From: Amycolatopsis pithecellobii
GTDB taxonomy: Bacteria; Actinomycetota; Actinomycetes; Mycobacteriales; Pseudonocardiaceae
DNA length: 64,000 nt
Assembly (NCBI RefSeq): GCF_009707865.1
Contig: NZ_WMBA01000029.1
Location: 23,111-87,110 of the forward strand
Direction: 5' to 3'
Shown here piece by piece: positions 50,667-58,911 of the stretch. Position numbers and translations under genes: made by a program. The notes under the pieces are model-generated. The model worked only from the letters and a program-made list of their open reading frames with translations. It searched no databases and was not told the origin of the DNA. Positions within the stretch are counted from its first letter, which is position 1; each line of letters starts with the position of its first letter.

Positions 50667-50976
50667 AAGCGATCTCGCCGATGTTGGGATCACGCCCGAG
50701 CCGCGCCCATTGGCTGATCGCCCTCTCGATCCCGGCGGGCTCAGGCCATTCGTCAAAAATACCTGTCTCTCCTGATAAGTCGCCGACAGTCACGCCTGAG
50801 GGCGCCAACCCTCGAAGAATCACCTCAGCCAACTCCCGGATCCGCACGTCGGACACGCTGCCAAGCCTCCGCCGGAGATGCCAGGCCAACGTCCAAAGCC
50901 CTACGTAGTCTTCGTCGAGCTCGCGACTGATCACCTCTGCAACCGCTACCGCGGCCGAGGCTTCATTTGGTGTCAC
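50647..50976 (-). CDS. immunity-type protein, paralogue of 47218-47547
   Basis: This 109-residue protein is almost identical to the copy at 47218 (EASAAVAVAEVISRELDEDYVG ... EIAWLVRQR). The start is GTG overlapping a toxin remnant stop (GTGA). The two copies differ mostly by conservative changes, showing duplication without loss of the reading frame, which hints that both may still protect. Confidence 0.7.
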   Translation of the reverse strand: MTPNEASAAVAVAEVISRELDEDYVGLWTLAWHLRRRLGSVSDVRIRELAEVILRGLAPSGVTVGDLSGETGIFDEWPEPAGIERAISQWARLGRDPNIGEIAWLVRQR

Positions 50977-51047
50977 GGGTTGTACTTTAGCTTCCTGATG
51001 TCAATGCCCGGGATGTTGACATCAATCGTCGCCTCGGTGCTTGGGCT
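50973..51047 (-). pseudogene. short C-terminal toxin remnant
   Basis: About 24 residues in the frame that ends at the TGA overlapping the immunity start: SPSTEATIDVNIPGIDIRKL, then KYNP. It is the counterpart of the remnant before 47218. Upstream of it the sequence runs into unrelated DNA, so only the toxin end survives. Confidence 0.55.
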
Positions 51048-51130
51048 GTATCGCGCGTCAAGTAGGCCGACTCCCGACTTCACGGTTATACTGCCTCCGT
51101 TGCCTCCGCCCGTCCGTGCTGGGACAACTC

Positions 51131-51500
51131 TCAATCAAACGAATGATGTTGAGCTTCGTCATACGTTCGATACAGCTCGCCCCACCCAATTATCTCAAGA
51201 TCGTCCGCGCGAATAGGGCTCCGCAGGGGTATCGAATTCACCACGCGGGATGGCGATGAATACGAAAGAAGGGAACTGGTGGACGGGCGCGATCGACGCA
51301 CCTTCATGACGGGGCGCGACGATGACCTGTCGAATGTCCGACGCCTTGTTGAACTCTTGCCCGAGCACGGGTGGCTCCACAAATGCGTACGCAGCTTCCT
51401 TGCCAGTGTCGAATGTAAGTAACTCAACGATGCGGCACTCGCGCATCGATTCGAAGCGCTGGCTTTCGAGTGAACTTAGCTAGAGCGTCTGCTGTGTCAT
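51131..51500 (-). pseudogene. inactivated copy of the 48184 immunity gene
   Basis: This copy is nearly identical to 48184-48552 but carries two breaks: TAC has become TAG at the seventh codon, and one extra G in the GGGG run near 51229 shifts the frame toward the C-terminus. Both changes sit in otherwise matching sequence, so they are decay rather than divergence. Confidence 0.75.
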
Positions 51501-51759
51501 CAGAACTCCGGGTTAACGCCACTGACTCGAGTTATCTGCACTGATCCGTTCTCGAGCCAGTTCGGAATGATGTACTCAGTTATGCCGCCCTTCATGCCAT
51601 CAAGTGGCAGCGCCGAGCGTCGGAGCACGACAGCTGAGGGATCAGTCAGCGTTCCCTCGATCACGAACCGGCCGGTGTTATTGGCGCCGCTCGCACCTCC
51701 CGACGGCAGACCAGCCGCATCACGGTAATCTGGCACGGTCCGGAGGTCGACCGGTGACA
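51500..51759 (-). pseudogene. truncated copy of the 48552 toxin tip
   Basis: This matches the last about 85 codons of the tip at 48552-49214 (YRDAAGLPSGGASGANN ... RVSGVNPEF). Homology stops after GACCGGTGAC at 51758, and the first half including the LYRVYGGDS segment is absent. It stands directly before the inactivated immunity copy. Confidence 0.75.
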
Positions 51760-51871
51760 AGTGCATGGTCAGCGCCACACTCATCGCCGGGCACGCTGCA
51801 GACGATTCTGTCACAAAATCCACCGAGATTCTTGATGTAGGCCTGACACGACCGCAACATATTAACTTACA

Positions 51872-52216
51872 TCAAAATATCGGGAATATGTACGAAATTC
51901 CGGCAAAAGGAGCTATTAACACATACAAGAAGAGGCAAATAACCAGGATCCAGGATTCTGTCAGCCGAGTCCTCCTCGCCGCGTTAACAATGATTCTCAC
52001 CAGCGCGACAAGGGGGACCGCAGACAAGCAAACAGCAAGGGCGATCACCCATCCAGCGTTCGGCCGTCCTACCAGATTGCCCCACACCCAGATCGCGAAG
52101 CCGAGCGACGGAATGGCGCCGACCACGCATGCGACGAGCCGCGAGGCCATTTCTCGGCGTGCAGACCATGGTTCTTCGTCTGACTCCGACCATCGATCTT
52201 CAGGCATCTTCTCCAC
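51872..52216 (-). CDS. small membrane protein, probable immunity of the giant RHS toxin
   Basis: This protein is about 114 residues long and lies 26 bases downstream of the RHS stop. It has a charged N-terminus (EKMPEDRWSESDEEPWSARRE) and three hydrophobic segments. Compared with its paralogue at 46588, the original ATG of that gene is ATT here, so translation would need the GTG at 52216 or the ATT itself. Position behind the RHS tip suggests it is the cognate immunity protein, in the membrane. Confidence 0.65.
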   Translation of the reverse strand: MEKMPEDRWSESDEEPWSARREMASRLVACVVGAIPSLGFAIWVWGNLVGRPNAGWVIALAVCLSAVPLVALVRIIVNAARRTRLTESWILVICLFLYVLIAPFAGISYIFPIF

Positions 52217-52242
52217 CGGGTAGTCAATCGATTATTGACATT

Positions 52243-55200
52243 CTACCATGAGGCCAACTTGACCCGGTCGGCGAATTGCCGCCATAGGTTGTTGGCAAAA
52301 ACATTGGCGTTGGCTCTGGCGCACAGGGCATTCTGCTGACAAAACGCAGTTGGACCTCCGATGGGCCCCCAAGCGCGAACTTCGAGATACTCTGTACCGA
52401 ACGAGCCATCCTTAATCGTGAAGCTAATGTGCTTCCCGGCGCCTTCGACGTGTCCGGGCAGAGATACAAGCTGAAAGTCACGCGAACCGACTTCTTCGAT
52501 CTGAATGGGGGAGCCGGCCAAGCTGCACGTGCGCCCAACAGAAATCTCATTGCACATGCCTGGAATCGGGAAGAAGATCCCCAGATGGTCCTTGATTCTA
52601 TTGAAAATTTGATCCGCTGTAGACATCTGTAGCACACCAAGCGGGTATGTGAAGTGGTAGTGATATCCGGAGGCGTCTCCACTGGAAGGAGACACCGCGG
52701 GTTGCTGCGCTCCGAGTTGGGCTAGGGGGGACATGCCTTGTAGTGGGTCGGGTGGGGCGACGATGTCATCGAGAAGTTGCCGCGTGGGGTTGTTGAAGGC
52801 GCGGGATGTGGAAATTCTGCTGTTTGCGACGTCGCGCCAATAACTGCTGGTGTGGTAAGAGCTACCGTTGGCGCGGTTGACCGCCGCGTCGGGGTTGTGC
52901 GCGAAGCTGTTAGCCCAGTTCCGTTTGACAGCATCGTTGTAGCCATTGGCCCACGCCGCTTGCCCCGGGTTGTTGTTAATCCAATCTTGGCCAATGGGGG
53001 CGGGGCGACCGTCGATCTGGATGATGAGCCCGCTGGGGTCGCTGTAGGTGAGGGGGTTGTCGGCGCTGTAGGTGTAGCCGTTCCCGGACTGGGGATTGGA
53101 TAGCGTCAGCAGAGGGTCGACGGAGGCGAAGCGGCCGGTGGTGGAGTCGTAGTTGCGGGCGCCGACGTCGGTAAGGCCGGTGTTGGTGTCTTGGGGTTTG
53201 CCGAGGAAGCCGTGGGTGTCGGGCCACGGGCCGGGGTTGGTGCCGTCGGGGTTGGTGATGGTGGGTTGGCCGAGGGGGTTGCCGTAGGGGTCGAGGTTGC
53301 GGCGGGTGACGGCGTTGGTGGTGGGGTTGTAGCTGGTGAGCATGCTGCCGTGGGTGTCGCCGTCGAGGTAGAGGGGGTTGGCGCCGCCGACGCGGAGCGC
53401 GATGACCTGGTTGTTGAAGGTGTAGTAGCGGGTGCCGGTGACGGTTCCGGTGGTGGTGTTGCGGGTGAGTTCTTCGCCGGGGAGGTAGAGGGTGGTGGAA
53501 CCGGGGTCGTGGCGAACGAGTTGGTTGCCGTCGGCGTCGTAGACGTAGGAGGTGGCACCCGCGGGGGTGGTGTCGGTGGCGAGGTGGTTTTCCGCATCCC
53601 AGGTGAGTGTTTGGTTGCCGACGGGGAGGGTTCGGGTGAGGGTGTTACCGGCCGCGTCGTAGGTGTAGCCGGTGCTGGAGTTACCGCCGGGTCCCGTGGT
53701 GGCGGTGGATTGCAGGGCGGCGGCTTGCGGTGTGCCGGCCGCGGGGTAGGTGTAGTTGGTGGTGGTATCGCCGCTGGCGCCGGGCACGGCGTGAGCAGTT
53801 TGGGTTTGCCGTAGGCCGGTGGGGTCGAAGGTCCAGGATTGCCAGTAGGGCTGGGTGCCGCCGATGGTGCTGGTCGCGGGGTTGGCGGCGCAGTTGTCGG
53901 TGGCGGTCCAGGCTTGGGCGAGCCGGTCGAGGGCGTCGTAGGTGTAGCACTGGGTTTGGGTGGGGCCGCCGTTGGGACCTTGGACGTCGACGCTACGGGT
54001 GGGGTTGCCGGAGGGGCTGTAGGTGTAGGTGGTGTCGTCGAGTTGGGGGGTGCCGGTTTGTGCGGAGTAGTTGGCGTGGCTGAGCCGGCGGGTTTGGGGA
54101 TCGCGGTCGTAGGTCAGCCAGGAGGCCATCCCGATATCGCCCATGCTGATCTGCGCCGTTTCGCCGTAGGGGGTGTAGGCGACGGCGGAGACGTAGCCGT
54201 TGTAGCCATCGGAGCTGACGGCGTTGCCGAGCGAGTCGTAGATCGTGCCGATCCATTCCCCCGGTAGCCCACCTCCGGGGGCGGGGAGCACGTCGCCGAG
54301 GACGCCCGCGTCGTTCCATTCGTATTGGGTGGTGTGGTTGCCCGACAGCCCGGTTTCGCTGGTGGGGAGTTGCACGGTCTTGCTGGTGGGGTTGCCCTGG
54401 CCGTCGTAGCCGCCGTAGCCGACGAGGTAGTTGCCTTGCGGGGTGTAGCGGGTGGAGGAGGTGAGTTTTCCTTTTTGGACGGTGTCGTAGACCCAGGACG
54501 CGAGCTTCGGGCCGGTGGTGGATCCGGAGTATTCGGTGGTTTTACGGCCGAGGTTGTCGTAGGTGTAGACGAGTGTCTGGTTGCGGGCGTCGGTGGAGCT
54601 GGTGAGTTGCCCAGCGATGTCGTAGGTGTAGCTGGTGGCTCCGGTGGCGGGGTCCGTGGCGTGGGTCTTGTTGCCGAGCAGGTCGTAGGTGTAGGTCCAC
54701 ACGTTGTTGCCGGGATCGGTGATGGCCGCGACTTGGCCGAGCGGGGTGTAGGTCTGTGTGGTGGATTGGTAGGTGCCGCCCGTGATGACGCTGCCGTTGA
54801 TCGTGGGTGGCGTGGTGTACTGCCTGGTCTCGGTGGTTTTCCCGCGCACGTCGGTGAGGGCACTGGTGGTGACCCCGCCGGCCGGCGGAACGGTGGTGGT
54901 GCGGTCGCCGCTGTAGATGATTTTGGTGTCCCAGGTGAACGTGAGGCCGTTGTAGGCGGCGGCGTCGATGAGGCGGCCGGTGCCGTCGTAGGTGTTGACG
55001 GTGCGGCTGTTGACAGCAGAGTCGGCGACCGAGATCAACGTGGTGCCGGGGGTGCCGTCGGTGTAGTAACGGTCGTGGGTGTTGGCGGCCCAGCCGTGCG
55101 AGTCGTAGAACGCGTCGGCCACGGTGCGGCCGCCGCCTTCGGCGTCGGTTTGGGTCTGTTTGAGTTGCCCTAGCGCGTCGTAGATCTTGACCGCGGTGAT

Positions 55201-58200
55201 GTAGGTGTTGGTCGTGGTGGTATGGACCAAGGTCTTGGTGGTCACCGCGGACGGCGCTGTGGCAGAGAGCTGGTAAGCGTAAGTCGCGGAGGCGGGATCG
55301 TTGGTGGCCTTGCTGTGCCCGGGGAGCCACACGGCGGTGAGCCGGCCCAGCGCGTCGTAGGTGGCGTCGCTGCGATGCGCTGCGACGTCGACGGTCGAGG
55401 TGGTGGTGCCACGGCCGGGGTCGAGGGTGATGGTGCTGGTTTGGTTCAGCGGGTTGGTGGTGACGGTCTGGGTGAGGCTGCCGCCGTCGGCGGGGGTGTA
55501 GGCGAGGCGGGACGTGCGGTTCAGACCGTCCGTAGTGGTCAGCGGCCTACCGGAGCTGTCGTAGGTGCTGCTGCTGGTGGTGGCGAAGGTCAGCGTGCCG
55601 CCGTTGTTGATGGTGGCGGTATCGGTACGGGTCACATCGCCCGCACCCGGCACGGCGCCGAGAGTGGTGGAGCCATCGTAGAAGCTGCGCACATCGGTCA
55701 GGATCGGCGACGGCGTCACACCGGGCGCGGGACAGACCTGTTGTGAGGTAATGGTTTCCGACGCCTTGTTACGGATCCAGGACGTGGTGTTGTCCGCATA
55801 CGAGGTTGACGTGCACACGTCGGGCACCCCGTCACCGGACGAGGTCTGACGGATGGGGCGGCCGAGGTTGTCGTAGGTATTGGTGGTGGTCGCGGTGTGG
55901 GTGCCGCCGGCGGCGAGGTCGTGGATCTCGCGGGATGTGGTGGGGGCCAGGATCGCCGCGGTGAGGGCGGGCAGCCCGGCGCGGTTGCGGGTGGCGGTGG
56001 TGGCGACCGTCGCCATGTCCGTGATGGTGCTGGAGATGCGTGGTCCGGTGGGTCCGTTGAAGGTCTGGACCTCGCGGGCATTGTCGGAGAAAAGGTCGCT
56101 GTCGGGGACGGTTTCGCCGAGGGAGTCGGTGACGGTCGCGGTGCGGTGGCCGCCCCCGGGCAGGGTGTCGCCATCCATGCCGCGGTAGTAGGTGGTTTTG
56201 GTGAGAGTGGTGATATCGGGGTGACCGTTGGTGGAGTGGCCGGGATCGCCGGTGGCGACGTCGACTTCGCTGTAGCCGCGGAACTGGCCGTAGGTGCGGT
56301 TGGCGGGTTTGACGACTTCGTTGTCGTCGAAGTGCCACGCGGGTGCCCCGATGTAGGTGTAGGTACTCAGCTGCGACGGTGAGAGCGCATTGGGTTCCTG
56401 TGTCTGCACGGAGCTGACGAGGTATTTGTGGAAGTAGTCCAGTGTCGGGTTGGTTTGGTAGGGAAAGGTCCAGTACACCGGGAAGCAGCGTTTCGTGTCC
56501 TGGGAGGGGTCGACGGGCACGTTGGTGGCGCTGCATTCCGGTTGGCTGTAGGTGAGGTTGGTGCGCTGCCCGGTTTCGGCGGTGATGTTCGTCAGCCGCC
56601 ACCGGGCCATGGGGGGCTGGTTGTTGTAGCCGGCGACGCGGTTGTCCATCATTTGCCCGGCGAAGGACACCGGCGGCATCGCGATCGAGGTGCCGTCGGG
56701 ATTGAAGCCGGTGCGGGTGATCGAGTTCAGCCACAACGCCGGATCGCCGGAACTGGAGAACTGTTGCGCGAGGTCGTAGGAGTCGACCTTGGTGTAGCCG
56801 GTGCCGTTGTAGTACCGGGTGGTGATGTTCGTCAGCCGCTTGGTGGTCCAGAACGATGGGGCGTGGTTGTTACACGTCGTCCCGGATAGGCATTGCTGGT
56901 CCTGGGGTGTGTCGGGCCAGGATGCGGCGTTGGCCGCGGTGAACTGCGAGGGGTCGCAGGTGATCGTCCCGGAGGGAAAGCAGCGTTCGGCGACGGTGAA
57001 CTGGACCTGATCGGGGGCCGGGTTGCCGTAGATGGTGCCGTTCTCGTCACGCAGCCCGTAGTCGATCCGGTTCAGGTATCCACCGCGCGTGTAGGCGACA
57101 CCGGCGGTGCCGTTGTCGGCGCCGTAGAAGTTGGTCTCGGGTGTGTAGTAATAGGTGGTGACGTTGCCGTGGGCGTCTTCGACGTAGTCGAGATTCCACC
57201 GCCACGCCTGAGTACAGGATGACGCGGCGAATCCGGCGGCGTTGTAGCACGGGTCGCCGGGGTGCGCGCCATAGACGGGTGTGGTCCAGGTGGAGTTGGT
57301 GGTGCCCTGGTTGGTGTAGCCAGGTCCGGCGTTGCGGCCGAAGAAATACTGGGTGCCATCCGTGGTGGTGATCTTCCAGTACTCCCCGTTCGCCGCGCCG
57401 TTGCCCGCGCCGGTCAGCAGTTCGACCCGGGAACCGTTGTCGGCTACCGGATGCCAGGATCCCGTGGCGTCGTCCCGCACCAATTGCACCATCGAGCCGC
57501 CGAGGTTCATGGTGACGATCTGGCCCGCCCAGCACAGATCCGGTGTCTGCTGGGCGGCGGGCAGGGTGGTGTCGTCGGAGCACTGCCGGTAGGTGCGCTC
57601 CACGTAGCCGGGGGTGTAGTCCCAGCCCTCCCCGATCCAGGACACCTGGTTGTTGGTACTGGAGGTTCGACCGTCCACAGAGGACGACGAGTAGGACAGG
57701 GCCACCTTCGGTGCCGTCGTGCCGGACGCGGCCGGCGGCACGGCGACGGGGTAGGACCAGGCGAACTGGCCGGAATCGCCGGTCACCGACCAGGTACCCG
57801 ACGGGTTCAGCGTCGATGCGGTGAAGGTGCCATTGGAGCCGCCCGAGTCCGTCGTGGTCGCCATCACCACCATGGCCGGACTCGTCGAACCCGTCGAATC
57901 CGGGCGCGCAGCTGTGCTCGAGGTTCCGCTCGCGGGACTGAAGTCGACCTGCGCCGAGACCACATTCGCCTTCCGGTCGTTCACCGAGGACGGGATCGGT
58001 GTCTGCTTCTGGCATGCGGGAACTGCGGGCGTGGTGAGCACACATGCGGGAAGCTGCACCAGACGCGCCCGGTCCCCGAACCCGGCAGTGAGATCGCGAA
58101 AGCGGGAGTAGTCCACTCCCAGCGTGGCCGGCGCGCTCGTGCCGCCACGGGGTTGGGCAAGCTCAACCGAAAACAGCACACCGGTCACACCGGCGCCGCG

Positions 58201-58584
58201 GGTCGTGGCCGGGTCGGCAAGATGCACCTTCATCGCGGGTGTGGCCACCCCGGGTGCCGCAGCCACCGTGATCGGCATGGTGCCGACCCGGCCCGGCGCG
58301 GTGTTTTTGCGCGGCGCGACATCGGCATTCCCTGACGGTGGCAGCACTGCCGCGGGCACCTGCGCAGGCGACTTGCCTCCCGGTGCCTGCGCAAGGAGGG
58401 GGACATCCTGGTGCGGGATCTTCGGTGTCACCGGCACCGCGGGCGGCTTGTTCTGGGCCGCCGATGCGGCCACCGCCGGTGCCGTCAACGACGAGACCAC
58501 CAGCGCACCGATCGCCACCAGCGCGGCCACCCGACGTCGCCAGGTAGGAAAGTAACCGCCATTCCGACGTGCTGGAAAATTCAT
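52243..58584 (-). CDS. giant secreted RHS/YD-repeat polymorphic toxin
   Basis: This 2113-residue protein has an N-terminal signal peptide (RRRVAALVAIGALVVSSLTAP, cleavage near AVA-ASA at about 40). A long beta-rich N-terminal region includes a SpvB-like motif (KVALSYSSSSVDGRTS, VSWIGEGWDYTPGYVERTYRQC). From roughly residue 860 to 1700 YD repeats follow (for example TYDLLGNKTHATDPATG and TYDIAGQLTSSTDARNQT). The RHS core ends near 1850 with FASVDPLLTLSNP ... PLTYSDPSGL. The last about 260 residues form a unique tip with no family I recognise. It is a large encapsulating shell that would deliver its C-terminal tip to neighbours. It faces the DNRLRE gene across 327 bases. Confidence 0.9.
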   Translation of the reverse strand: MNFPARRNGGYFPTWRRRVAALVAIGALVVSSLTAPAVAASAAQNKPPAVPVTPKIPHQDVPLLAQAPGGKSPAQVPAAVLPPSGNADVAPRKNTAPGRVGTMPITVAAAPGVATPAMKVHLADPATTRGAGVTGVLFSVELAQPRGGTSAPATLGVDYSRFRDLTAGFGDRARLVQLPACVLTTPAVPACQKQTPIPSSVNDRKANVVSAQVDFSPASGTSSTAARPDSTGSTSPAMVVMATTTDSGGSNGTFTASTLNPSGTWSVTGDSGQFAWSYPVAVPPAASGTTAPKVALSYSSSSVDGRTSSTNNQVSWIGEGWDYTPGYVERTYRQCSDDTTLPAAQQTPDLCWAGQIVTMNLGGSMVQLVRDDATGSWHPVADNGSRVELLTGAGNGAANGEYWKITTTDGTQYFFGRNAGPGYTNQGTTNSTWTTPVYGAHPGDPCYNAAGFAASSCTQAWRWNLDYVEDAHGNVTTYYYTPETNFYGADNGTAGVAYTRGGYLNRIDYGLRDENGTIYGNPAPDQVQFTVAERCFPSGTITCDPSQFTAANAASWPDTPQDQQCLSGTTCNNHAPSFWTTKRLTNITTRYYNGTGYTKVDSYDLAQQFSSSGDPALWLNSITRTGFNPDGTSIAMPPVSFAGQMMDNRVAGYNNQPPMARWRLTNITAETGQRTNLTYSQPECSATNVPVDPSQDTKRCFPVYWTFPYQTNPTLDYFHKYLVSSVQTQEPNALSPSQLSTYTYIGAPAWHFDDNEVVKPANRTYGQFRGYSEVDVATGDPGHSTNGHPDITTLTKTTYYRGMDGDTLPGGGHRTATVTDSLGETVPDSDLFSDNAREVQTFNGPTGPRISSTITDMATVATTATRNRAGLPALTAAILAPTTSREIHDLAAGGTHTATTTNTYDNLGRPIRQTSSGDGVPDVCTSTSYADNTTSWIRNKASETITSQQVCPAPGVTPSPILTDVRSFYDGSTTLGAVPGAGDVTRTDTATINNGGTLTFATTSSSTYDSSGRPLTTTDGLNRTSRLAYTPADGGSLTQTVTTNPLNQTSTITLDPGRGTTTSTVDVAAHRSDATYDALGRLTAVWLPGHSKATNDPASATYAYQLSATAPSAVTTKTLVHTTTTNTYITAVKIYDALGQLKQTQTDAEGGGRTVADAFYDSHGWAANTHDRYYTDGTPGTTLISVADSAVNSRTVNTYDGTGRLIDAAAYNGLTFTWDTKIIYSGDRTTTVPPAGGVTTSALTDVRGKTTETRQYTTPPTINGSVITGGTYQSTTQTYTPLGQVAAITDPGNNVWTYTYDLLGNKTHATDPATGATSYTYDIAGQLTSSTDARNQTLVYTYDNLGRKTTEYSGSTTGPKLASWVYDTVQKGKLTSSTRYTPQGNYLVGYGGYDGQGNPTSKTVQLPTSETGLSGNHTTQYEWNDAGVLGDVLPAPGGGLPGEWIGTIYDSLGNAVSSDGYNGYVSAVAYTPYGETAQISMGDIGMASWLTYDRDPQTRRLSHANYSAQTGTPQLDDTTYTYSPSGNPTRSVDVQGPNGGPTQTQCYTYDALDRLAQAWTATDNCAANPATSTIGGTQPYWQSWTFDPTGLRQTQTAHAVPGASGDTTTNYTYPAAGTPQAAALQSTATTGPGGNSSTGYTYDAAGNTLTRTLPVGNQTLTWDAENHLATDTTPAGATSYVYDADGNQLVRHDPGSTTLYLPGEELTRNTTTGTVTGTRYYTFNNQVIALRVGGANPLYLDGDTHGSMLTSYNPTTNAVTRRNLDPYGNPLGQPTITNPDGTNPGPWPDTHGFLGKPQDTNTGLTDVGARNYDSTTGRFASVDPLLTLSNPQSGNGYTYSADNPLTYSDPSGLIIQIDGRPAPIGQDWINNNPGQAAWANGYNDAVKRNWANSFAHNPDAAVNRANGSSYHTSSYWRDVANSRISTSRAFNNPTRQLLDDIVAPPDPLQGMSPLAQLGAQQPAVSPSSGDASGYHYHFTYPLGVLQMSTADQIFNRIKDHLGIFFPIPGMCNEISVGRTCSLAGSPIQIEEVGSRDFQLVSLPGHVEGAGKHISFTIKDGSFGTEYLEVRAWGPIGGPTAFCQQNALCARANANVFANNLWRQFADRVKLASW

Positions 58585-58911
58585 CGGGCCAGTCCCCCTC
58601 GTTAGGCCGAACGGACACCACTAATCCGAATGGAACCGATGACAAAGAACGCAGCACGACGTGCCGCCGGACATCATTAGCGACAATTCCAGCAAGCATC
58701 TACGGTCGTTATCCATTCGTGGCCGAAACACGGACACCTCACAACCAAAACTGCCACAAAAAGGACAGTAGCGTCGAAACCGACTGCTGGTTTGCGTAGT
58801 TGTTCCACGTTGAGTGATTCACTCCTTCGGCCGTGTGACACGGCGATTCCATTGGTTAGCGTGTCGAAGCCTGCATTTTCTGGCTTGTTTTATTCCATGA
58901 CTGGGGATCCG
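58585..58911. other. divergent promoter region of the RHS and DNRLRE genes
   Basis: A 327-base region that is AT-rich for this genome and lacks a supported gene. It must contain the promoters of both large genes. I see no clear operator; a reading from 58792 is rejected because the signal peptide starts later. The RHS side carries a GAGGGGGA site. Confidence 0.6.

Noticed and set aside
52300..58300. Many long plus-strand frames over the RHS gene, such as 54325-55173
   Set aside because: They mirror YD repeats, are Gly/Val/Arg-rich and have no family similarity.
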